From the NCBI GenBank assembly GCA_030838885.1, contig JAUZEU010000301.1:1-16832 (forward strand): a DNA stretch of 16,832 nt. Direction: 5' to 3'. Origin of the DNA: Bryobacterales bacterium. GTDB lineage: Bacteria > Acidobacteriota > Terriglobia > Bryobacterales > Bryobacteraceae. A model generated the notes under the pieces. That model saw only the letters and a list, made by a program, of their open reading frames with translations, was not told the origin of the DNA and ran no database searches. Of this stretch, positions 1-6,817 are shown piece after piece; position 1 is the first letter of the stretch; every line of letters begins with the position of its first letter. The position numbers and the translations under genes were made by a program.

Positions 1-393
1 TGGACTGGTCCAGTATCGCAAAGGTCCCCGCTCGCAACGCAGGTCTGTAGTCCACGAGAGCCGACGCAAGCACATGCTTCATATGTGCGGACTATACTCT
101 GCTCGAGGACGGATCGGTATCGAAGTACCACGGTCCGATTGAACGCGAGGCGCGGCTCAGAACAGTACCACCTGATGAATTCATCGCGCGAGAAGCGGGC
201 AATTCAGGTCCCGGAAGGCCGTTTCCGGGGAGCATGTGCTGCGCACTTCAGCGGAACGCCGAGTATTCATCCAGGTAAATTGGCCCCAACTGACTAAAGT
301 CTCGCTGCAACCCTGGGGCTCGCCACCTTGGGATGACCGCATGTACGGTTATCAGTTTGAACCCCAAACGCAGATTCATTGCGCTCCACAAAT
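1..393. other. Left-edge region without a confident gene
   Basis: No gene is recognised here. The plus-strand frame beginning at base 1 has no stop until TAA at 295-297, so it could be the 3' end of a gene cut by the window edge, but I recognise no family in its roughly 98 codons. A second plus frame is open from 51 to about 290. It has a CxxC pair followed by an acidic-DG-basic stretch, vaguely like small zinc-ribbon proteins, but I see no start codon or ribosome site for it. The minus-strand membrane gene ends at 394. One GC-rich inverted repeat is listed separately. Confidence 0.4.
210..229. repeat. Short inverted repeat (possible hairpin)
   Basis: CCCGGAA at 210-216 pairs perfectly with TTCCGGG at 223-229 around a 6-nt loop. 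It lies about 165 nt downstream of the stop of the minus-strand membrane gene. There is no T-run on either side, so an intrinsic-terminator role is only a weak possibility. Confidence 0.3.
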
Positions 394-1494
394 TCATCCG
401 GAACGGTGCAAATTTTCGACGGATTGCTCCACCAGCTTGATCCATTTCTCATGGATACCGAGCACCTCGCCCAGGAGGGGAACAAGAAGTGACACATTTG
501 CAACAGTAAATTTTCGGACCAGCGAGATGTCGACAGGCCATGTAGGCATGCGTTCTATGTCCCAGAATTGACGAGTCTTGAACGCTAACTCTTCTTTGAG
601 GAGATTGCGCTCCTCGCTCGTCCTCGCAGTTGCCAGCTGACTGGAAATGAGGGCGATCTTTTGACTCAGTTCATCGGCCTCCTCAAGCAGGCGTTCCTTT
701 TCCGAGCACATCGCGCGGTGAAACCACCACATCGGGAGCACAAAGACAAGAGTTTCCAGTAGCAGAGTGATGGCAAGCAGCCCCAAATACGGATGGATCC
801 AAGCCGCGTAGCGTAGTCGTAGGCTACGTTCTGGCCAAGCGGGGATTAGCAACGACCATATTGCCAGGAAAGCTGCCGGAATCGCAAGAATGAGAGTTTG
901 ATGCAAACAGAATGCGCCCAGGGGCTTGAGACCCGCCGCCGCATCGATATGACCCGGGAACACACGCAACCGCGTCTTCGAGGCTTTTAAATACGAACCA
1001 AGCCTCCCGTACGCCACTAAACGCCCAATACGCTTTCCAGCTACGTACGCCCACGCAGTCTCGAACAAACACAACCCGACGCGCCGGCTGGCATGGGCGG
1101 GATCTGAAAGGATAACAGCGACGAAGGCGCATAAAATCGATAGGGCTACGCCACTCGCAATCACTCGCGTCAAGCGCGCCGCTATTTGGTCCATCGCATT
1201 CTTGACCCGATCGATCTCGCTGATTACACCTCGGCGCCCGAGGCGGTCGAGCATGCTTTCAAAGTTCTCTTTGCTCGACCCCGTCGCTAGTAGTCCGGCG
1301 AGGAAGGTAGCGAATCCTGACAGTAAGAGCAGGTCCCATGCAAATGGATTTGACCGATTTTTTGCTGGCATTGCGCCAAAGATCAACAGGACCGCACTCA
1401 GTGCGACGAGAACTTCAGTAGCTCGCTTGCCGTGGTCGGACGGGATCAGGGATTCAGCCCATGGCCAATTGCGGATAAGTCCGGCAAGTTTCAT
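394..1494 (-). CDS. Polytopic membrane protein with coiled coil, unknown function
   Basis: I do not recognise a named family. The start is set at ATG 1494 (366 aa) because AGGAG lies 5 nt upstream. The GTG at 1500 would leave only 1 nt after that site. Hydrophobic segments are visible near residues 26-45, 51-72, 112-131, 192-218 and 238-262. A charged heptad-like stretch follows (about 265-305, rich in Glu/Leu/Lys/Gln). The C-terminal part has RMPTWPVDISLVRKF followed by another hydrophobic run ending in LLVPLLGEVLG, so there may be six membrane passes with a cytosolic coiled coil between the fifth and sixth. The gene is 168 nt downstream of the PEP-CTERM gene on the same strand. TACAAT (minus strand, 1516-1521) could be a -10 for its own promoter, but no -35 is evident. 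Codon use is less GC-rich at third positions than in alaS, consistent with an accessory gene. Function is unassigned. Confidence 0.75.
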   Translation of the reverse strand: MKLAGLIRNWPWAESLIPSDHGKRATEVLVALSAVLLIFGAMPAKNRSNPFAWDLLLLSGFATFLAGLLATGSSKENFESMLDRLGRRGVISEIDRVKNAMDQIAARLTRVIASGVALSILCAFVAVILSDPAHASRRVGLCLFETAWAYVAGKRIGRLVAYGRLGSYLKASKTRLRVFPGHIDAAAGLKPLGAFCLHQTLILAIPAAFLAIWSLLIPAWPERSLRLRYAAWIHPYLGLLAITLLLETLVFVLPMWWFHRAMCSEKERLLEEADELSQKIALISSQLATARTSEERNLLKEELAFKTRQFWDIERMPTWPVDISLVRKFTVANVSLLVPLLGEVLGIHEKWIKLVEQSVENLHRSG

Positions 1495-1662
1495 CAACAC
1501 TCCTGAACGTCACGAATTGTACTGCTGCAGGCGCGGAGAACGGCCCGCGGAATTGGCTGGATCGGAAATCAGTTATCCGGAATCAATTAGACCATTCGGA
1601 CGGAAAACGCCCGACCAGCGGATGTACCGGCCCAGGCGCCTCGGAAGTCCCGTTCGCGGAGA

Positions 1663-2568
1663 TCAATAGCGTCTTCGCCGTCTCCAAACAACAATCGCGG
1701 CTATTCCGATGCCGGTCAGCGCGATCGAAGCCGGCTCAGGAATCGCGGACGCCGCTCCCCGAATCGTTCCGGCAGTTGGGTCGGTATCGGCTACAAAACT
1801 GGTTTTACCGCTCGCTACATCAAGGTTCAGCACTTGACCTCTCAGAAGATTGAACGCATAAACGCTGCCGTCCACGCCAACCACTGCGCCGAGAGACAGG
1901 TCGGTGGGACCAACAACCGTTGCCAGACCTGTCGAGGGATCGATCTGGTAAAGCGCCGGAGGAACCACCGTAGTGACAACTGACTGCGTCGTCAGGTCAA
2001 ACACAACAGCGTCGAACGTTGCGTACAGTTTTCCTCCTGCGCCGAACAGGGCCTCTTCATAGAAGTTGATCGTTCCATCAGCGTTTAGACTCGCAGGAAC
2101 AAAGGGAATGGCCGGAATGCCGGTAGGCCCGATCAGCGTCGCGGCGCCGGTCAGCGGATTCACACTATAAATTCTGTTCTGGAAATCTGTTGTATAGATC
2201 TTGCCGTTTGCGCTGCCAAGCGTGAGGCTCGAGGTTGGCCCACACGGTGATGTTGTCGTCGTACAGTCACCCAATCCCGTCGGCCCGACGAGCCCATAGG
2301 CTCCCGTTGCAGGGTTAATCGAGTACAGATCGCTGTTGTACGCAATCGTCAGCAGCGATCCGCCCGGCCCCATAGCCAGGCCTTCACTTCCCACCGGTGT
2401 GTTCGGACCGATCTGCTGAAACGCCCCGGTAGCCAGATCCACCGTGCCAAAGTGGTGAGTACCATCGTTGTCATTATTGCCGATGACGTAGGTCAAAGGG
2501 CCAGCATTAGCGGACACCGTGAACAGAACAAGCGCGAGCGAAAGCATCAGCTTTTGTCGGGTGAGCAT
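1663..2568 (-). CDS. PEP-CTERM sorting-domain protein, propeller-like repeats
   Basis: This is a predicted exported 301-aa protein. It starts with a classic signal peptide (MLTRQKLMLSLALVLF, cleavage likely after SANA). The body has repeats of the form LYxINPxTGxxxxVGPTG (four or so between residues 25 and 245), suggesting a beta-propeller-like fold related to DUF4394/NHL-type proteins. The C-terminus carries IPEPASI (PEP at 277-279), a hydrophobic helix and a basic tail WRRRRRY, which is the PEP-CTERM signal recognised by exosortase and leading to surface attachment or secretion in EPS-producing Gram-negatives. The frame continues upstream to 2829, but the start at 2568 is preferred: GGGAGG lies 8 nt before the ATG and the signal peptide begins there. 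The 87 upstream codons are low-quality and cross a repeat relic. No exosortase gene is in the window. The ligand or role is unknown. Confidence 0.85.
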   Translation of the reverse strand: MLTRQKLMLSLALVLFTVSANAGPLTYVIGNNDNDGTHHFGTVDLATGAFQQIGPNTPVGSEGLAMGPGGSLLTIAYNSDLYSINPATGAYGLVGPTGLGDCTTTTSPCGPTSSLTLGSANGKIYTTDFQNRIYSVNPLTGAATLIGPTGIPAIPFVPASLNADGTINFYEEALFGAGGKLYATFDAVVFDLTTQSVVTTVVPPALYQIDPSTGLATVVGPTDLSLGAVVGVDGSVYAFNLLRGQVLNLDVASGKTSFVADTDPTAGTIRGAASAIPEPASIALTGIGIAAIVVWRRRRRY

Positions 2569-2633
2569 AAAATCGACCCTCCCAGGCGGGTTTAAACTCC
2601 AACAGAACGATGCAACCGTACCACAAGACGCGG

Positions 2634-2650
2634 CGGGAGAGTAGCTCCCG
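2634..2650. repeat. GC-rich hairpin in leader of PEP-CTERM gene
   Basis: CGGGAG (2634-2639) and CTCCCG (2645-2650) form a perfect 6-bp stem with a 5-nt loop, about 66 nt upstream of the PEP-CTERM start. There is no T-tract on the minus strand after it. It could be an mRNA leader structure, or chance in GC-rich DNA. Confidence 0.3.
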
Positions 2651-2718
2651 GCGCTCCTCGCGGGTACTCGTACGGACAACCTTGTGGAGGATGTCGTGCT
2701 CCCACGTGCGCTGAAGCC

Positions 2719-2764
2719 GTGATCGGCGTTTATCTGAGTCCATCTTCCTTCATCTGCGATTAAG
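2719..2764. repeat. Degenerate short tandem 'CGCAGAT'-type repeat relic
   Basis: Read on the minus strand, this segment is a run of variants of one 10-13-nt unit: CGCAGATGAAGGA, AGATGGA, CTCAGATAAA, CGCCGATCAC. Translated, it gives a peptide with a WTQINAD core. From memory, similar intergenic runs encoding spurious 'TQINAD' peptides are scattered through several soil bacterial genomes. Here the copy is degenerate and lies between the PEP-CTERM gene and the plus-strand genes. It explains part of the long but unlikely upstream extension of the PEP-CTERM frame. Confidence 0.45.
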
Positions 2765-2883
2765 CTTCGAAACCTCCGAATCCCGGTGACCAAACTCGCA
2801 AATTTATTTTCACCCGATGAATCAACCACTTAACCAAAATCACAAGCAATTCCCCATAATCCATCCCCCAAACTGAGCATCAG

Positions 2884-3357
2884 ATGGAACCTATAGCCAA
2901 TCCGCCTGCCACCTTCGCGAGTGAATTCGTGCTCCAATCCGAAGGCGCCGGAAGATTCGAGTCTCTCGAACGGAACTTCGAGTCCGACCTGCGTCCTCAG
3001 GGCGCTGTGGAAGTCAGCCTTGTCGAGACCATCGTCGTGAATCGCTGGCGTCTCTGCCGCCTCCAAATCATGGAATCGGCCTTTATCGGACACGAGACCG
3101 ACAGACTTCTCCTGAACTCATTCGAACCGGAAGTTCACCAGGCAAAGCCTGCAACTCACGCGGCTCTCGCCTGTGCCTCCTCTGTCGATGAGTCGGCAAT
3201 CCTTCCGTTCCTGAACAGAATGGAAAGCCGATGCCTTCGCGACATGGGTTATGCCCTGAAGCTTCTGATCACCCTGCGCAACCATCGCCGCAATCTTCCC
3301 GGCGCTGCGCCCGCGTCCCCGGCTGCACCCAACACCCCAAACCCAACGGAGACTCCC
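2884..3357 (+). pseudogene. N-terminally truncated paralogue of the adjacent SEC-C protein family
   Basis: Residues about 12-63 of this frame (FVLQSEGAGRFESLERNF, then LRPQGAVEVSLVETI and RWRLCRL) resemble the central part of the neighbour at 3359, where a Pro/Gly-rich turn is followed by a SL..GL..EL.P.T..E..F..EI..S.WRLRR pattern. The later part (MESRCLRDMGYALKLLITLR) matches the usual closing helix of this acidobacterial family as I remember it. Missing are the N-terminal ANRxNAQ..GPKT..GK block and any C-terminal zinc motif. There is no ribosome site before ATG 2884, and an in-frame stop lies just upstream (2857-2859). The frame stays open past 3357 to 3690, but that part reads out of frame through the SEC-C gene and looks like low-complexity shadow. 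I read it as a decaying remnant. A short functional protein is the alternative. Confidence 0.45.
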
Positions 3358-3358
3358 C

Positions 3359-4036
3359 ATGGCAACAGCAGCTCAGATTCAGGCCAATCGCACCAACGCT
3401 CAGGCCTCAGCCGGTCCGAAAACGGAGCAGGGAAAAGCGCGCTCCGCGGCCAACTCCCGCACCTCCGGCCTGTTCTCCACCAAGAATCTGGTCGGCCCGG
3501 ACGAAGCGGAAGAGTACCAGAGCCTCAGCGCCGGCCTTCTCGCGGAACTCCAGCCTGCCACCATCCTCGAGCAGGCTTTCGCCGCCGAAATTCTCCGCTC
3601 CCTCTGGCGTCTCCGGCGCTGCGGACTCGTCGAAGCCGCCCTCACTCCCTCGGAGAATCCGGCCACGGACACCGCGCAGCTCGCCATTGACCGCGCCCAA
3701 GCCCAGTCCAATGCCTCCCTGCGCCGCGCCACCGCCGAACTCCGCCGCCTCCAGACCGAACGCGAAGTGCGAAACCAGTGCGGCAGCGCCGAAGGTCTCA
3801 CCAGCCCGAAAGAGGTGCTCAGTGCCCGCCTGCTTCACCGCCGGCTCGACGGCCTCCATCGCTTCGAAACCATCCTGCAACAAGCCGACAGCGAAATTAC
3901 AAATCGAACCCAATCCGAACTCAGTTCCGTTCCCCGCAACGCGCCCTGCCCCTGCGGCTCCGGCCAAAAATACAAGCGCTGCTGCGGCCGCAACGCCCCC
4001 GCCCACATCTTCCCGGGCACCAGACTATTCCCCTGA
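3359..4036 (+). CDS. SEC-C zinc-motif protein of the ANRxNAQ/GPKT family
   Basis: This is a 225-aa soluble protein of unknown role. The N-terminus (residues 6-38) has the block IQANRTNAQASAGPKTEQGK, which I know from many acidobacterial hypothetical proteins ('ANRRNAQKSTGP(R/K)T.EGK'). The middle (about 48-140) is predicted helical with WRLRRC. The C-terminus has RNAPCPCGSGQKYKRCCG (Cys197, Cys199, Cys208, Cys209), a complete CxC-x8-CC SEC-C zinc-binding motif like that at the end of SecA. The last residues (HIFPGTRLFP) are encoded by the first copy of a 61-nt tandem repeat. The start has GGAGA 6 nt upstream. SEC-C motifs bind zinc and often sit on proteins that interact with other proteins or RNA, but no specific function can be given here. 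Confidence 0.8.
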   Translation: MATAAQIQANRTNAQASAGPKTEQGKARSAANSRTSGLFSTKNLVGPDEAEEYQSLSAGLLAELQPATILEQAFAAEILRSLWRLRRCGLVEAALTPSENPATDTAQLAIDRAQAQSNASLRRATAELRRLQTEREVRNQCGSAEGLTSPKEVLSARLLHRRLDGLHRFETILQQADSEITNRTQSELSSVPRNAPCPCGSGQKYKRCCGRNAPAHIFPGTRLFP

Positions 4037-4150
4037 TCTGCCTGGGGACACGCGGACCCCCGGCCGCGTCTTCCCAGGCACCAGCTATTACCCCTGATTT
4101 GCCTCGGAGAACGCCAACCCCGGCTGCCTCTTTTCAGGCACCACTTATAA
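4008..4150 (+). repeat. 61-nt tandem repeat, about 2.3 degenerate copies
   Basis: Copies begin at 4008, 4069 and 4129 (periods 61 and 60). Each starts TCTTCCC(G/A)GGCACCA or a close variant. Copies 1 and 2 continue with CTATT(C/A)CCCCTGAT(C/T)TGCCT or near variants, then a GC-rich tail. Copy 3 stops matching after GGCACCA and passes into TTATAATAAAG. Copy 1 includes the last residues and the stop codon (4034-4036) of the SEC-C gene. Copy 2, in another frame, would encode a near-identical tail (VFPGTSYYP and stop). The array fills most of the 144-nt gap before alaS, so the alaS leader appears to have grown by duplication. Confidence 0.75.
4040..4064 (+). terminator. Hairpin just after SEC-C gene (possible terminator)
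   Basis: GCC-T-GGGG (4040-4047) pairs with CCCC-C-GGC (4057-4064), giving seven GC pairs and one T/C mismatch around a 9-nt loop, starting 4 nt after the SEC-C stop codon. No T-run follows, so rho-independent termination is doubtful. A weaker version recurs in the second repeat copy, so the fold belongs to the repeat unit. Confidence 0.3.
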
Positions 4151-4151
4151 T
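4146..4151 (+). promoter_or_regulatory. Candidate -10 element for alaS
   Basis: A perfect TATAAT lies 29 nt before the alaS start, at the edge of the third repeat copy. No recognisable -35 hexamer is seen 16-18 nt upstream, so this is a weak promoter candidate. A transcript from it would have a leader of about 20 nt. Confidence 0.35.
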
Positions 4152-4180
4152 AAAGAAATCCCCCTCCACAAAGGAATCCA

Positions 4181-6817
4181 GTGACCGGTAACGAAATTCG
4201 CCAGCGCTTTCTCGACTTCTTCCAGGCCCGCGGCCACCGCCTCGTCCGCAGCAGTTCCCTCCTGCCGCTCAATGACCCTACCCTCCTCTTCACCAATGCA
4301 GGGATGAACCAGTTCAAAGAAGTCTTCCAGGGGCTGGAAACGCGCGACTACAAACGCGCCACCTCCTCCCAGAAATGCGTCCGCGCGGGCGGCAAGCACA
4401 ACGACCTGGAAAACGTCGGCTACACCCGCCGCCACCATACCTTCTTCGAAATGCTCGGCAATTTCTCCTTTGGCGACTACTTCAAGGCCGACGCCATCCG
4501 ATTCGCCTGGGACCTCCTCACGAAGGAGTATGGCCTCCCCGCCGACAAGCTCTACATCACCGTCTTCCGTGAAGACGACGAAGCTGAGCGCCTCTGGCAG
4601 GAAGTCGCCGGCGTGCCCAAATCCCGCATCTTCCGCATGGACGAAGCCGACAACTTCTGGCAAATGGGCGACACCGGCCCCTGCGGCCCCTGCTCCGAAA
4701 TCCATTACGATCTCGGTCTCGAAGCCGCCGAACCCGGCCGCGAACACGAGCAGTTTCCCCTCGACGGCGGCGGCCGCTTCGTCGAAATCTGGAACCTCGT
4801 CTTCATGCAGTTCAATCGCGATTCGTCCGGCGCCATGACGCCGCTCCCCCATCCGTCCATCGACACTGGCATGGGCCTCGAACGCATCGCCGCCGTCCTT
4901 CAGGGCAAACTCACCAACTACGAGACCGACCTCATCTTCCCCATCATCGAGCGTGCCGGCGAACTGTTCGGGACCACCTATGGGACCTCGGAACGAATCG
5001 ATACCGTCCTCCGCATCAATGCCGATCACGCCCGCGCCACCGCGTTCCTGATTCACGACGGTGTCCTGCCCTCCAACGAAGGCCGCGGCTACGTGCTTCG
5101 CAAAATAATGCGCCGGGCCATGCGCAACGCCCGCCTCATCGGTAAGCAGGAGCCGTATCTTTACCAGCTGACCGGCTTCGTCGCCGAACTGATGCGCCCC
5201 GCTTACCCGGAACTCATGGAGTCCGTCCAGCGCGTCGCGCGCATCGTGAAGGACGAGGAACATCGCTATGCCACCACCTTCCTGGTGGCCGAAAAGGTCT
5301 TCAGCGACGAGCTCGCAAAGCTCACAGACAAGGTCGTTCCAGGCCCGCTAAGCTTCACCCTCTATGACCGCTACGGTCTTGCTCTTGACGAGCAGGAGGA
5401 AATGGCCCGCGAGCGTGGTTTCGAGATCGACCGCGAGGCCTTCGAGTCCGAAATGCAGCACCAGCGCGAGCGCGCCCGCGCCAGCTGGAAGGGCGGGGAA
5501 AAGGGGGCCATCGCCCCTGCTTACCAGCAACTGCTGGAAAAGGGCAGAACCAAATTCCTGGGTTACAACGAACTGCAGGCCACTTCCAGGGTCACCGGAC
5601 TTCTGCTGAACCAGCAACTAGTAGACAACCTCGGCCCGCACACCGAAGGCGAAGTTGTTCTCGACCAAACCCCGTTCTACGCCGAAACCGGCGGCCAGGT
5701 GGGCGATCGCGGCAGTCTTTATGACGCTTCAGGCGAACAGGTGGCTGTTGTTCTCGACACCTACCCCGCCGTTCCCGGCCTGACCGTTCATAAGGTCCGC
5801 ACGCTCCAGCCGCTCCATATGGGCGACGAACTTCGCGCCGAAGTTGCCGAGCCGGAACGCCTTTCCACCGAACGCAATCACACCGCCACCCATCTCCTCC
5901 AGGCGGCTCTCCGCCAGGTCCTCGGACCGCACGTCAAACAGGCCGGCAGCGTCGTCGAACCCCCGCGTCTTCGCTTCGATTTCAGTCACTACGCGCCGCT
6001 CGACCCCGCCGAAATCACCGAAATCGAACGCCTCGTCAACCAGCAGATCCTGCGCAACACGGAGGTGTCCACCAACATCATGCCGATCGACCAGGCCGTG
6101 GCCACTGGAGCTATGGCGCTGTTCGGCGAGAAATACGGCGAGGAAGTTCGCGTCGTCTCCATTCCGGATTTCAGCAAGGAACTTTGCGGCGGCACCCACG
6201 TCAGCCGCACCGGTGACATCGGCGTGTTCAAAGTCACCGCCGAAAGCAGCATCGCAGCCGGAGTGCGCCGCATCGAAGCCGTCACGGGCGATGTTGCGGT
6301 TTCGCAGTACCAGCAGACCAGTGATGCCGTCCACCGCCTCTCCCAGATGCTGCGTGTCGCCGAACCGGAACTGGTGGAACAGGTTGACCGCCTGCTCGCC
6401 GAGAAACGCCAGCAGGACCGCCAGATCGAAGCGCTCAAAACCAAAATCGCCAACTCCGTCGCGGGCGATCTCGAAGCGCAATCGAAGGTCAAGAATGGCG
6501 TCCGCTACCTCACGGCTCAGGTCGAGGGCCTCGACCGCCAGCAGATGCGCACTCTGGCTGACAATCTCCGTAACAAGTGGAAGTCCGGCGTCATCGTGCT
6601 CGCCTCCACCGAAGACGGCGCAGTGTCCATCGTATCCGCGGTTACGAAAGACCTCACGCAGAAGATCCAGGCCGGCAAACTCGTCGGCGCCCTGGCGCTC
6701 GCGGTCGGCGGCAAGGGCGGTGGCCGCCCGGATATGGCCGAAGGTGGAGGTAAAGACCCGTCCGCCCTTCCCCAGGCCCTCGCCGGCATCGCAGCCGAGG
6801 TCGAAGGCAAGCTGTGA
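4181..6817 (+). CDS. alaS: Alanyl-tRNA synthetase
   Basis: This enzyme charges tRNA-Ala with alanine in the cytoplasm using ATP. The product is 878 aa, matching the family's usual ~875. The GTG start is preceded by AAAGGA, 5 nt away. The N-terminal class II catalytic core shows FTNAGMNQFK and HHTFFEMLGNFSFGDYF (motif 2 region) and the motif 3 stretch GMGLERIAAVLQG near 230-242. The second half has the editing domain with its zinc site: HTATH (His567, His571) and CGGTHV (Cys669, His673). It ends with the coiled coil and C-Ala domain, with a GGKGGGRPDMAEGG signature near 845-860. All key residues I can check are present, so it should charge and proofread normally. Its stop overlaps the GTG of the next gene by 4 nt, implying co-transcription and translational coupling with the YpdA-like gene. 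Confidence 0.97.
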   Translation: MTGNEIRQRFLDFFQARGHRLVRSSSLLPLNDPTLLFTNAGMNQFKEVFQGLETRDYKRATSSQKCVRAGGKHNDLENVGYTRRHHTFFEMLGNFSFGDYFKADAIRFAWDLLTKEYGLPADKLYITVFREDDEAERLWQEVAGVPKSRIFRMDEADNFWQMGDTGPCGPCSEIHYDLGLEAAEPGREHEQFPLDGGGRFVEIWNLVFMQFNRDSSGAMTPLPHPSIDTGMGLERIAAVLQGKLTNYETDLIFPIIERAGELFGTTYGTSERIDTVLRINADHARATAFLIHDGVLPSNEGRGYVLRKIMRRAMRNARLIGKQEPYLYQLTGFVAELMRPAYPELMESVQRVARIVKDEEHRYATTFLVAEKVFSDELAKLTDKVVPGPLSFTLYDRYGLALDEQEEMARERGFEIDREAFESEMQHQRERARASWKGGEKGAIAPAYQQLLEKGRTKFLGYNELQATSRVTGLLLNQQLVDNLGPHTEGEVVLDQTPFYAETGGQVGDRGSLYDASGEQVAVVLDTYPAVPGLTVHKVRTLQPLHMGDELRAEVAEPERLSTERNHTATHLLQAALRQVLGPHVKQAGSVVEPPRLRFDFSHYAPLDPAEITEIERLVNQQILRNTEVSTNIMPIDQAVATGAMALFGEKYGEEVRVVSIPDFSKELCGGTHVSRTGDIGVFKVTAESSIAAGVRRIEAVTGDVAVSQYQQTSDAVHRLSQMLRVAEPELVEQVDRLLAEKRQQDRQIEALKTKIANSVAGDLEAQSKVKNGVRYLTAQVEGLDRQQMRTLADNLRNKWKSGVIVLASTEDGAVSIVSAVTKDLTQKIQAGKLVGALALAVGGKGGGRPDMAEGGGKDPSALPQALAGIAAEVEGKL

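Larger units (their letters stand above)
2569..2883. other. Intergenic leader region between divergent genes
   Basis: This 315-nt stretch contains the upstream region of the minus-strand PEP-CTERM gene. It holds a GC hairpin (2634-2650) and a degenerate repeat relic (2719-2764), listed separately. From about 2765 to 2883 the composition turns AT-richer. I see no convincing -35/-10 pair for either strand and no gene. The minus frames that are open here look like by-products of composition. Confidence 0.4.

Noticed and set aside
1576..1600. Imperfect hairpin between the PEP-CTERM and membrane-protein genes
   Set aside because: It is a seven-pair stem with a bulge and no T-run on the minus strand, too weak to call a terminator.
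2507..2743. 78-aa minus-strand frame upstream of the PEP-CTERM gene
   Set aside because: It overlaps the signal peptide in another frame, has no ribosome site, and starts inside the repeat relic. No family is recognised.
2569..2829. Upstream extension of the PEP-CTERM protein to 388 aa
   Set aside because: The signal peptide and a GGGAGG ribosome site fix the start at 2568. The upstream codons pass through the repeat relic and have no protein-like character.
3231..4097. Long plus-strand frame through the SEC-C gene
   Set aside because: Its translation is Ser/Pro/Arg/Ala low complexity, typical of an off-frame reading of GC-rich DNA. The SEC-C frame has the zinc motif and a ribosome site.
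4145..5263. 372-aa minus-strand frame opposite alaS
   Set aside because: It is antisense to the conserved catalytic domain of alaS, and the composition is that of a shadow frame.
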